A stretch of DNA of 64,000 nt from JAICND01 sp040905905 (GTDB taxonomy: Bacteria > Actinomycetota > Acidimicrobiia > Spongiisociales > ZC4RG35): contig JBBDQN010000050.1 in assembly GCA_040905905.1 (NCBI GenBank), positions 1-64,000 on the forward strand, written 5' to 3'. Shown here in pieces: positions 49,225 through 56,375 of this stretch. The translations under genes were made by a program, and so were the position numbers. The notes under the pieces were generated by a model that saw nothing but the letters and a program-made list of their open reading frames with translations, had not been told where the DNA came from and did not search any database. Numbering within the stretch: the stretch's first letter is position 1; every line of letters begins with the position of its first letter.

Positions 49225-49743
49225 TCAATTGTCTTCGTCGATCTCGGTGACCAACTGACCATCTCGCCATCGCACCCGGATCTCGACGCGGACCTGTCCC
49301 TCAAACTCGACCCGGACCTCCGGTGGGCCGGCATCGTCGACTTCGAAACTGAAACCCGCCAGAGGCGCCACCGACTCCAGCCTCACCTCGCCGGAGCGGT
49401 AAGAAACGATCACTTTCCCCGCGGCCGAGTTGATTGTCTGTTGCTGCCAGGCCGGGGCAGTGATCGTAGGACCAGCGGTCACGCTGGTAGTGGTGGAAGT
49501 CGGCGTCGACGGGACGCTGGTGGTGGAGGTGGAGGTTGGGTCCGTGGTGGTGACGGATGCTGTGGATCCGGGGGCGAGAGTTGTCGAGCCGGCATCCGCT
49601 GCAACCACCGTTGCCAGCGGGGTGTCGCTCACGCTGGATCCGGCCGCGTCGACGGCTAGGTAGGCCACCAGCGTGGTGGCGGCAGTGGCTCCCAGCCATC
49701 CCACGGCCATCAGCGTCTTTCGCACCAGGTCATACTGGTGCAA
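49225..49743 (-). CDS. Exported Thr/Ser-rich protein with a C-terminal ~64-residue domain shared with 51855-52682
   Basis: I do not recognise this family. The 172-residue protein has a hydrophobic segment at about 12-32 preceded by Arg and Lys, so it is anchored or secreted. Residues 52-95 are a low-complexity linker rich in Thr, Ser and Pro. Residues 109-172 form a strand-rich domain (start GKVIVSYRSGEVRLESVAPL, end DGQLVTEIDEDN) clearly related to two copies in the other secreted protein at 51855-52682. TTG 49743 is the longest start; GTG 49725 is also possible. It is divergent from the response regulator gene, and three 11-bp-spaced repeats stand between them. Confidence 0.75.
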   Translation of the reverse strand: MHQYDLVRKTLMAVGWLGATAATTLVAYLAVDAAGSSVSDTPLATVVAADAGSTTLAPGSTASVTTTDPTSTSTTSVPSTPTSTTTSVTAGPTITAPAWQQQTINSAAGKVIVSYRSGEVRLESVAPLAGFSFEVDDAGPPEVRVEFEGQVRVEIRVRWRDGQLVTEIDEDN

Positions 49744-49757
49744 CTTGGGCCATCGGA

Positions 49758-49786
49758 CCTCAGGACAACCTCAAAGTTCCCTCAAG
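49758..49786. promoter_or_regulatory. Three-unit direct repeat, probable response-regulator operator (site 1)
   Basis: Three heptads CCTCAGG, CCTCAAA and CCTCAAG start at 49758, 49769 and 49780, exactly 11 bases apart. OmpR/PhoB-family regulators bind such 11-bp direct repeats. The array ends 7 bases before the TAGCCT -10 hexamer of the response regulator gene, where a PhoB-type activator would sit. It also lies upstream of the divergent secreted protein gene. Confidence 0.6.
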
Positions 49787-49793
49787 ACGCCGA

Positions 49794-49799
49794 TAGCCT
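49794..49799 (+). promoter_or_regulatory. Putative -10 hexamer (TAGCCT) upstream of the response regulator gene
   Basis: TAGCCT ends 7 bases before the ATG at 49807 and stands directly downstream of the three-unit direct repeat. No -35 element is seen in its place, which suits activator-dependent transcription. Confidence 0.4.
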
Positions 49800-49806
49800 G
49801 CCGCTG

Positions 49807-50502
49807 ATGGCTGCAATTGTGATCATCGAGGACGATCCGCATATTCGCCGCCTGGCCGCTGAGGCGCTCGCAGCCAACGGTCACCATCTGGAGACAGCGG
49901 GCTCGGCTCTCGAGGGCCTGAAACTGGTCGTTGCAACCAAACCTGAGCTGGTGATCCTCGATCTCGGACTCCCCGATCTCGATGGCGCCGAACTTCTCCG
50001 GATGTTGCGGGCCGTTACCAAGGTGCCGGTGATCGTGACCACGGCCCGGGAAGGTGATCAACATGTTGTGGGCACCCTCGACGCGGGCGCCGACGACTAT
50101 CTCACGAAGCCCTATTCGGTCGCCCAGCTTGAAGCAAGAGTGCGAGCGGTGATGAGGCGCAGCGAGCAACCAGGATCCGCGGCAACCCTCGTGGTCGGGG
50201 AGCTGGCGATAGATCGCGCAGCCCGCGAGGCAACGTTGGCCGGCACAATTCTCGAACTGAGTCCCAAAGAGTTCGACCTGCTGATGTTGCTGGCCGATCG
50301 GGCGGGGGAGGTGGTAAGTAAGCGGGAGATGCTGGCCGAGGTGTGGCGCCAGCCGTACGGCGGTGGGGACCGAACTGTCGATGTTCATCTGTCCTCGCTT
50401 AGGGCCAAGCTGGGAGAGTCGGCCAGGCGGCCTCGGTATCTGCACACGGTGCACGGAGTGGGTGTGAAGCTGTCCGTGCCTTCGGGAGAAACGGGAAGGT
50501 GA
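49807..50502 (+). CDS. DNA-binding response regulator, OmpR/KdpE type
   Basis: A two-domain response regulator of 231 residues. The receiver domain has the acidic pocket in IIEDDPH, the phosphorylation site Asp52 in LVILDLGLPDLDG, and the conserved Lys in LTKPYSVAQ. The winged-helix output domain ends with VWRQPYGGGDRTVDVHLSSLRAKLGE, as in KdpE and PhoP. It overlaps the histidine kinase start and is divergent from one secreted protein. The direct repeats just upstream are its probable binding site, so it likely controls its own expression and that of the flanking secreted proteins. Confidence 0.95.
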   Translation: MAAIVIIEDDPHIRRLAAEALAANGHHLETAGSALEGLKLVVATKPELVILDLGLPDLDGAELLRMLRAVTKVPVIVTTAREGDQHVVGTLDAGADDYLTKPYSVAQLEARVRAVMRRSEQPGSAATLVVGELAIDRAAREATLAGTILELSPKEFDLLMLLADRAGEVVSKREMLAEVWRQPYGGGDRTVDVHLSSLRAKLGESARRPRYLHTVHGVGVKLSVPSGETGR

Positions 50503-51803
50503 GGCGGCGACTGGCGGTGCAGGCTCTGGCGATCACCTCGCTGGTGGTTATCGCGTTCACTGTGCCACTGATCCTTGTCGTCCGCCGTGAGGCCCGGGAG
50601 ACAGCTCAGATAAGCGCCGAGACTCAGGCGCAGACCTTTGCGGCATTGCTGGCCCTGACCCTCCCAGGCGCCGAAACCTTGACCCGCGCTTCGATCGAGG
50701 ACAGGGTCGGGGACCTGCCTGAGGAAGTGGGAATCGTGCTGCCCAACGGGGAAACGATCGGCTCAATCGCGTTGTCGTCCGTGGCGGCGGCCTCCGTGCG
50801 GCTGGGAGTTCCTTCCGCGGGTTTCACTGATGAAGGATGGGAGGTGGGAATCCCTGTCCAGACCCGGTTGGGGGTGGTAGGGGTGGTTGCCACTGCCTCC
50901 AATGAGGAACTCACGAGGGGGGTGGGCACTGCCACCCTCATTCTTGGGGTTTTGGGGTTAGTGGTAATTGGGGCGGCAGTAGCGGTTGCCGATCGGCTCG
51001 GACGCAGTCTTGTCCGTCCGGTCGACGAGTTGGCGAGGGTGGCCCGGCGCCTCGGAGACGGGGAGCTTGAGGCAAGGGCGGTGGTCACGGACCCACCCGA
51101 GGTTGCAGCCGTGGGTGCTGCTCTCAATCTGCTGGCAGAGAGGCTCGGCTCGATGATCACGGCCGAACGAGAATCGCTGGCTGACCTCTCCCATCGACTT
51201 CGCACACCTCTTACGGGGCTGCGGCTCCAGGCGGAGAGGCTGCCCGAAACTGCGGACCGGCGGGCCCTTCTGGAAGGTGTTGACCGGATGCAGACGGCGG
51301 TAGACGGGTTGATAGTCGCGGTCCGAGGCGGCAGATCGTCCTCGGACCTTTCGGATGTGGCGGAAGTGGTCAGCCGTCACCTCGAGTTCTGGGGAGTGCT
51401 GGCGCGGGAACAGGGCCGCACCGTCACCGCAGTCCTCGATCCCGGACCGTTGCCAATGCCGGTGGGTGCCGACGAGGTGGGATCCATGGTTGATGGCCTC
51501 CTCGGAAATGTCTTCAGTCACACCAAGCCGGGAACAGCATTCGAGGTGAAGCTCTGGCGAAACCCGCCATCTGGTGTCGTCCTTGTCATAGGCGACGCCG
51601 GTGGAGGGTTTCCGGTAGGTGTCGACAATTTGCGCCGTGGTGTCTCCGGAGGAGGCTCGACCGGTCTTGGTCTCGACATTGCGCGGCGGGTGGCAGAGAG
51701 GTGCGGAGGTTCCGTCCGCCTTGGCCGATCCAGGCTGGGCGGCGCCGAGATCGAGGTGAGGTTGCAACAACAAACCGCGAACCCGGGGTTCACGGACCCA
51801 TAA
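50499..51803 (+). CDS. Sensor histidine kinase
   Basis: A 434-residue membrane sensor kinase. The first helix is at about 10-28, an extracytoplasmic domain of ~115 residues follows, the second helix is at about 144-164, and the HAMP linker extends to about 217. The phospho-acceptor is His232 in DLSHRLRTPLTGLRL. The ATP lid has VFSHTKPGT, GDAGGGF and GGGSTGLGLDIA. Its start overlaps the response regulator stop. The final codons and the stop lie inside a long palindrome, so the C-terminal tail (QQTANPGFTDP) is encoded by the terminator arm. Confidence 0.95.
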   Translation: MRRRLAVQALAITSLVVIAFTVPLILVVRREARETAQISAETQAQTFAALLALTLPGAETLTRASIEDRVGDLPEEVGIVLPNGETIGSIALSSVAAASVRLGVPSAGFTDEGWEVGIPVQTRLGVVGVVATASNEELTRGVGTATLILGVLGLVVIGAAVAVADRLGRSLVRPVDELARVARRLGDGELEARAVVTDPPEVAAVGAALNLLAERLGSMITAERESLADLSHRLRTPLTGLRLQAERLPETADRRALLEGVDRMQTAVDGLIVAVRGGRSSSDLSDVAEVVSRHLEFWGVLAREQGRTVTAVLDPGPLPMPVGADEVGSMVDGLLGNVFSHTKPGTAFEVKLWRNPPSGVVLVIGDAGGGFPVGVDNLRRGVSGGGSTGLGLDIARRVAERCGGSVRLGRSRLGGAEIEVRLQQQTANPGFTDP

Positions 51804-51834
51804 GTGGGCTCGTGAACCCCGGGTTCGCGGTTTG
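51771..51834. terminator. 24-bp perfect inverted repeat at the end of the histidine kinase gene, two-way terminator
   Basis: Bases 51771-51794 are the exact complement of 51811-51834. The 16-base loop can form a second CCCA/TGGG stem with a TAAG tip, so the kinase stop codon TAA sits at the tip. It separates the kinase gene from the convergent secreted protein gene and can stop both. It is the longest perfect palindrome in the window. Confidence 0.75.
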
Positions 51835-51854
51835 CTGTCGATGTCCGGGCGGGT

Positions 51855-52682
51855 TCAGTCTTTGTTTTCGATCTCAACCCTGACCTGTCCGTCGTCGATG
51901 CGGACCTTGAGGCGGGCCTCGTCGTCGCCGTTGCTGAACCGGACTTCGACCTCGTCGCTTCGCTGACGGGTCTCGTCGATCGACCAGCCCGGGGCCGGAC
52001 TCACCAACCCGAGTTGGGCCTGCCCGTTGATAAACAGGATGGTCACAGTGCCGGCGCCAGAGACGTCATAGGTGACTGGTCCGGTGGGCACGTTGCCGCT
52101 GCTCCCGTCGCCACCGTTGTCGTCAACCGTGGTGGCTGTTGTCGATGTTCCGTTGGTGGTGTTGGTGGTTGAGGTGGTCGACGTCGATCCGGTGACGGCA
52201 GCGTTGCCTTCGGTCCGGATTCGCACCCGCACCGTTCCGTCCTCGAGCTCGGCGTTGAATTGGATGCGCCGCCCCTCTCCTCTGAAGTCTGCTTCGACTT
52301 CACGGCCTTCGGGGACTTCCACTTCGACCACGAATCCGGCCGCCGCTTGGGCGGAGAGGATGGAGAGTGAGTTTCCCGAGTTGGCCAGTCGGATTGATCC
52401 GGCGTCCTCGACCTGGATGGCGGACTCCTGGCCTGCGGCCAAAGCGATGTTGACCGTCGACTCAGTGCCCGTGCTCAAGTTCGACCCGACCGTTGTAGTC
52501 GACAGCACCGAAGTGGCCAGGCTGGCTGATCCGGCGTCCTCGACCTGGATGGCAGTGTCCTGGCCGGCGGCCAGGTCGACACTGAGCGTCGACCCGGCTC
52601 GGTCCAAAGCAGCCCAGGAGATGCCAGTGATAAGCAACCCCGCGGTGACCGCAGCAGCGATAAGTCCTAGACGATTCTTCAT
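51855..52682 (-). CDS. Secreted repeat protein with two ~64-residue domains, flanking the two-component system
   Basis: I do not recognise this family. The 275-residue protein has a signal peptide (about residues 1-25), two copies of an AAGQ[DE][TS]AIQVEDAGS motif at about 38-51 and 82-95, a strand-rich domain at 95-159, a Thr/Asn-rich linker at 160-200, and a second domain at 211-275. The two domains resemble each other and the C-terminus of the 49225-49743 protein, sharing G-hydrophobic-...-GF/GW and EVEV-F...DG-VRV-I positions. GGAGG lies 5 bases before the ATG. The upstream region carries the same three-unit, 11-bp repeat. A regulated surface protein is likely. Confidence 0.8.
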   Translation of the reverse strand: MKNRLGLIAAAVTAGLLITGISWAALDRAGSTLSVDLAAGQDTAIQVEDAGSASLATSVLSTTTVGSNLSTGTESTVNIALAAGQESAIQVEDAGSIRLANSGNSLSILSAQAAAGFVVEVEVPEGREVEADFRGEGRRIQFNAELEDGTVRVRIRTEGNAAVTGSTSTTSTTNTTNGTSTTATTVDDNGGDGSSGNVPTGPVTYDVSGAGTVTILFINGQAQLGLVSPAPGWSIDETRQRSDEVEVRFSNGDDEARLKVRIDDGQVRVEIENKD

Positions 52683-52735
52683 TACGACCTCCGTGTAGAT
52701 GGGAGGCCAGTGTCTCGCCGGGCGGCTCAGCGCCG

Positions 52736-52764
52736 CCTCACCGGACCGTCAAGGATTCCTCAAG
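52736..52764. promoter_or_regulatory. Three-unit direct repeat, probable response-regulator operator (site 2)
   Basis: Heptads CCTCACC, CGTCAAG and CCTCAAG start at 52736, 52747 and 52758, again 11 bases apart and in the same orientation as site 1. The last copy overlaps the final codons of sufU. The site lies 54-82 bases upstream of the secreted protein ATG at 52682 on the minus strand. Confidence 0.6.
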
Positions 52765-53218
52765 AAACGGGGTCTGATTTCGCGGTCAGCGCTTGTTCGA
52801 GGGTGGTCCAGGGGAGGGCAGCGCATTTGATGCGGACCGGGTAGCGCCGCACCCCCTGCAACGCTTCGAGATCGCCCAGGTACGAACCAGGGCGTTCCTG
52901 GTCTATGTGGCTGTCACCATTCTCCGATGTGAGCATCTGATGGAATTTCTGCGCCAGGAGTCGGACTTCCCCACGGTCGAGGCCTTTGATGGCCTCACTC
53001 ATCATGGAACCCGAAGATTGGCTGATCGAGCAACCGTGCCCTCGAACCGACACCTCTGTCACCCGGTCCTCGGCAAACGCCAGTTGCACGCTGACCTCGT
53101 CACCGCACAGAGGGTTGACCCCCTCGGCGGCGGCATCTGCGGCTGCAAGTGGGTGGCGATTGCGGGGGTTGCGGTAGTGGTCGAGGATGACCTCGCGGTA
53201 GAGTTCTTCGAGGGCCAT
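52760..53218 (-). CDS. sufU: SufU-type Fe-S assembly / sulfur-transfer protein
   Basis: SufU accepts sulfur from the cysteine desulfurase SufS. The N-terminus ELYREVILDHYRNPRNRHPL is the family hallmark. Zinc and sulfur-acceptor residues are Cys in NPLCGDEV, GCSISQSSGSMM and RIKCAALPW, three conserved cysteines with an Asp. The 152-residue length fits SufU rather than IscU. It starts 2 bases before the end of sufS, in the order sufC2-sufS-sufU. Its 3' end overlaps the operator of the next gene. Confidence 0.94.
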   Translation of the reverse strand: MALEELYREVILDHYRNPRNRHPLAAADAAAEGVNPLCGDEVSVQLAFAEDRVTEVSVRGHGCSISQSSGSMMSEAIKGLDRGEVRLLAQKFHQMLTSENGDSHIDQERPGSYLGDLEALQGVRRYPVRIKCAALPWTTLEQALTAKSDPVS

Positions 53219-53219
53219 T

Positions 53220-54425
53220 TCAGATCCTGAACAATTCTGCTGCTCGATGTAGTCCCGCGATCAGGGCGTCCACGTCCTCGGTGTTGGAGTAGACCGAGAA
53301 CGACGCTCGGGCGGTGGCCGTTACCCCCATTTGACGCATTAGCGGCTTGGCGCAGTGGTGTCCTGCCCGTACCGACACATCCATCGTGTCGAGGATCGTG
53401 GCAAGGTCGTGAGCGTGTGCGTCGCCGAGGGTGAAGCTGATGACGCCCCCCCGGGCGGCCGATGCCGGCGGCCCTTGGACATCGAGCTTGGGCACCTCCG
53501 CCAGCCTGTTTATGGCATATTCGGTGAGGGTCTGGTCGTGAGCGGCTACCTCATCCATCCCCACCTTTTCGAGGTAGGCGACTGCGGCGGCAAAGCCGAT
53601 GGCTTCGATGATGGGGGGAGTGCCGGCCTCAAACCGGTGGGGAGGAGCGGTCCAGGTCGAACCCTCCAACCTGACATCGGCGATCATGTCGCCCCCTCCC
53701 TCCACAGGTTCCATCTCCTCGAGACGTTCAGGTCGGCCCCATAGTGCCCCTATCGCGGTGGGCCCCAGCATCTTGTGGGCGGAGAAGGCGAGGAAATCTG
53801 CCCCCAAATGACCGACGTCGACGGGCCGGTGGGGTACCAGTTGGGCACCATCGACGACGACAATGGCGCCGACACTATGGGCGGCTTCAGCGATCGCGGC
53901 GATCGGTGGGATCGTCCCGAGAACGTTGGACATGCCCGTGATCGAGACCACCCGGGGACGGTTCTCCAGCAGTCTGAACACATCGTCCAGATCGAGTGCG
54001 AACTCGGGGGTGAGGCGGGCGAAATCGATGATGGCCCCGGTTCGTTTGGCCAGCATGTGCCACGGCACGATGTTGGCGTGATGCTCCATGTGGGTCAGGA
54101 GGATCCTGTCGCCGGGACGCAGCCGATGGCCGGCCCATCCTCCGGCCACCAGGTTGATGCCGCTCGTGGTGCCCCGTGGCAAAACGACTTCGGAAGGTGA
54201 GGCGGCGCCGATGAACCGGGCAACATCGGAGCGGGCGGCCTCGAACCGCTCTGTCGACTCCAGGGAGAGCCGGTACGCCCCCCTATGAACGTTGGCGTAT
54301 GTGGTGGAAGCGAAATCGGCCATCGCCTGGATGACCACGCCTGGCTTCAGGGAGGAGGCAGCGGAGTCGAGGAAGTGTCCGGCACCGGCGGCAAATGCAG
54401 GAAAGTCGATCCGGTTGGCGATCAT
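53220..54425 (-). CDS. sufS: Cysteine desulfurase SufS
   Basis: SufS is a group II PLP-dependent cysteine desulfurase that yields alanine and a persulfide for SufU. The PLP Lys is in FSAHKMLGPTAIGALWG, the active-site Cys is in GHHCAKPLMRQMG, and the substrate His region is THMEHHANIVPW. The 401-residue length is normal. Its ATG overlaps the stop of sufC2, and sufU follows directly. Together they make up a separate suf operon from sufB and sufD-sufC1. Confidence 0.96.
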   Translation of the reverse strand: MIANRIDFPAFAAGAGHFLDSAASSLKPGVVIQAMADFASTTYANVHRGAYRLSLESTERFEAARSDVARFIGAASPSEVVLPRGTTSGINLVAGGWAGHRLRPGDRILLTHMEHHANIVPWHMLAKRTGAIIDFARLTPEFALDLDDVFRLLENRPRVVSITGMSNVLGTIPPIAAIAEAAHSVGAIVVVDGAQLVPHRPVDVGHLGADFLAFSAHKMLGPTAIGALWGRPERLEEMEPVEGGGDMIADVRLEGSTWTAPPHRFEAGTPPIIEAIGFAAAVAYLEKVGMDEVAAHDQTLTEYAINRLAEVPKLDVQGPPASAARGGVISFTLGDAHAHDLATILDTMDVSVRAGHHCAKPLMRQMGVTATARASFSVYSNTEDVDALIAGLHRAAELFRI

Positions 54426-55171
54426 GCGCTGACCGGGCTGCGGAATGCGTCGTAGCCTTCGGTTTCCAACCTGGCTGCCAGCTCCGGCCCGCCGGTCTCC
54501 ACGATCCTGCCGTCGATGAGGATGTGAACCTGGTGCGGCGTGACGTAATCGAGCAGGCGTTGATAGTGGGTGATGATGAGGAAGCCTCGATCTTCGGTCG
54601 TCAGCTTGTTGACGCCGGTGGCCACGGTGCGGAGGGCGTCGATGTCGAGCCCGGAGTCGGTCTCGTCCAGGATCGCCATATCCGGCTGGAGTACGGCCAT
54701 CTGCAGGACCTCGTTGCGTTTCCGCTCCCCACCGGAGAATCCTTCGTTGAGGTAGCGATCGGCGAAACCTGAGGCGATGCCGAGTTCTTTCATGGCGTCC
54801 ATGACCTTCAGGCGCAATTCGAGGACGGTGAGGTCGACCCCGGTCCGGTTGGAGAGGGCCTGGCGAAGGAACTGGACGACCGAGACCCCGGGGATCTCCT
54901 CGGGGTACTGGAAGGCCAGGAACAGTCCTTTGCGGCCCCTGGCATCGGGGGTGAGACTGGTGATGTCCTCACCCTTGAAGAGGATCCTGCCACCTGTGAC
55001 CCGGTACCCCGGGTGACCGGCCAGTACGTTGGCCAGAGTGCTCTTGCCGGATCCGTTGGGGCCCATCAGGGCGTGGATCTCCCCTGCCTGAACCGTCAGA
55101 TCAACCCCGTGCAGGATTTGACTGTCGCCGGCCGTCACCCGAAGTTGCTCGATCCGCAGCAGGTCGCTCAC
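54422..55171 (-). CDS. sufC: Fe-S cluster assembly ATPase SufC (copy 2)
   Basis: A second SufC ATPase of about 249 residues. Walker A is MGPNGSGKST, the Q-loop reads FQYPEEIPGVSV, the signature is FSGGERKRNE, Walker B is MAILDETDSGLDIDA, and the switch His is in IITHYQRLLDYV. It matches the canonical SufC more closely in length than copy 1. The start is uncertain: GTG 55171 begins the conserved sequence, while ATGs at 55195 and 55201 add a short leader. It heads the minus-strand sufC2-sufS-sufU operon. Confidence 0.94.
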   Translation of the reverse strand: MSDLLRIEQLRVTAGDSQILHGVDLTVQAGEIHALMGPNGSGKSTLANVLAGHPGYRVTGGRILFKGEDITSLTPDARGRKGLFLAFQYPEEIPGVSVVQFLRQALSNRTGVDLTVLELRLKVMDAMKELGIASGFADRYLNEGFSGGERKRNEVLQMAVLQPDMAILDETDSGLDIDALRTVATGVNKLTTEDRGFLIITHYQRLLDYVTPHQVHILIDGRIVETGGPELAARLETEGYDAFRSPVSA

Positions 55172-55225
55172 AACCGTAAGAGTAATTTCCACCATGGACA
55201 TAGGGGAAATGCTGGTGGTCAAAAA

Positions 55226-55259
55226 AAACCGCCCAGCACCCGAGGGTGCTGGGCGGTTT
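55226..55259 (-). terminator. Rho-independent terminator of the Tat-exported protein gene
   Basis: CCGCCCAGCACCC and GGGTGCTGGGCGG pair around a 2-base tip. On the minus strand the hairpin is followed by a run of eight T, the classical intrinsic terminator form, 14 bases after the stop codon at 55273. Confidence 0.88.
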
Positions 55260-55272
55260 GTCCAACGATTTA

Positions 55273-55716
55273 TCAGGTGACCGTGCAGTCCTGACCGGTC
55301 TTGCGCCCGACCTTGGTGATGGTACAACCAGAGTCGCCGGCCGAAACCGCACCAGTGGACAGATTGGCGGTGAACCCGAGTGCACCGGCATCGACTCCGT
55401 TGGCGGTGCTGATGCCTGGACACTGGCTGGCAACCTGACCGGCGCCACCGCTCCAGGCCCCGTCGAACTTCGAGTACTGCGTAGGGCCTCCGTTGCAAGT
55501 GAAGTTGATGGCGATGTATGAAAGGCCGCCGACAACGGTGGTCGTGGTTGTGGTCGTGGTCGTCGTTGTGGTCGGGCTCGTGACAGATGCCATTGCCCGG
55601 TTGATGCCGATGGTCGTAACCACCGGGGCTGCCCAGGCAAGGGCGGCACCACCGGTGATCACACCCTTGCGCAGCATCTCCCGACGAGTGAGCCCCTGAC
55701 CTTCTAGTTCATCCAT
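55273..55716 (-). CDS. Tat-exported Cys-containing protein with poly-Thr linker
   Basis: I do not recognise the domain. The ATG at 55716, with GGAGG 4 bases upstream, gives a 147-residue protein with a twin-arginine signal (LTRREMLRKGVITGGAALAWA). A run of 12 Thr follows near residue 50 (SPTTTTTTTTTTTTVV), then a ~90-residue mature domain with four Cys (NFTCNGG, SQCPGIS, SGCTITK, QDCTV) that probably form two disulfides. Tat export of a protein with disulfides suggests folding before or after export with cofactor or cross-links. A strong terminator follows. Confidence 0.75.
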   Translation of the reverse strand: MDELEGQGLTRREMLRKGVITGGAALAWAAPVVTTIGINRAMASVTSPTTTTTTTTTTTTVVGGLSYIAINFTCNGGPTQYSKFDGAWSGGAGQVASQCPGISTANGVDAGALGFTANLSTGAVSAGDSGCTITKVGRKTGQDCTVT

Positions 55717-55838
55717 AGATCCTCCTACCGAGTTGCGCTTTCCCCAACCTTTCCAATATATGGCCCGCCGGCAAGAGCGTCTATACGACGTATGTCGTAC
55801 TTTTGTCATTGGGATCGGCTGCGTTATACCTGGGCTGC

Positions 55839-56315
55839 ATGTCCAAGAACGCGTCGACAGCACGAGTCGTTCAGGCTGCGGCAGCCCGCGGTCTCGTGAT
55901 CGATGTGCGGCATTTCCCGGAAGGGACCAAGACAGCCTCCGATGCCGCGGCAGCCATCGGATGCCCCGTGGCAGCCATCGTCAAGGCTCTCGTATTCATG
56001 GTCGGTGAAGAACCAGTGGTGGCTCTGGTGCCTGGGGACCGGATGCTCGACCCTGACCGGCTGGCGGCGGTGGCAGGAGGCGTCGAAGTTCGTAGAGCGG
56101 GCCTAGACGAGGCGAGGGCAGCAACGGGCTTCGTTGCGGGAGGGACTCCACCGTTTGGTTATCCGAAACCACTGCGAGTTTTCGCCGATTTGCAGCTCAA
56201 ACACAACGACCAAGTTTGGGCAGCGGCGGGCACCCCGACCACAGTATTTCCGATCAGGACTCGCGACTTGGACAGGGTCTCAAAGCCCGTCTGGGGCGCC
56301 TTGTCGATTCAATAG
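55839..56315 (+). CDS. YbaK/EbsC family aminoacyl-tRNA deacylase
   Basis: A 158-residue single-domain protein of the YbaK/ProX family, which removes wrong amino acids, such as Cys or Ala, from tRNA-Pro and other tRNAs. Typical features are HFPEGTKTASDAAAAIGCPVAAIVKALVFM, the Lys in that stretch being important, the LVPGDRMLDPDRLAAV segment, and the conserved GGTPPFGYPKPLRVFAD loop with its GxxPxG motif. The ATG at 55839 is used. The gene stands alone between divergent and parallel neighbours, so its tRNA target is not indicated. Confidence 0.9.
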   Translation: MSKNASTARVVQAAAARGLVIDVRHFPEGTKTASDAAAAIGCPVAAIVKALVFMVGEEPVVALVPGDRMLDPDRLAAVAGGVEVRRAGLDEARAATGFVAGGTPPFGYPKPLRVFADLQLKHNDQVWAAAGTPTTVFPIRTRDLDRVSKPVWGALSIQ

Positions 56316-56375
56316 TCCTGGGCTCTCGGGCTGCGCTGTAGGCTGTGATTACTCAAAGTGTGGTGAGGAGTGGCA

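Noticed and set aside
55172..55498. Longer N-terminus for the second SufC
   Set aside because: The extra residues are Arg/His-rich, run through the terminator and the neighbouring gene, and do not match SufC.
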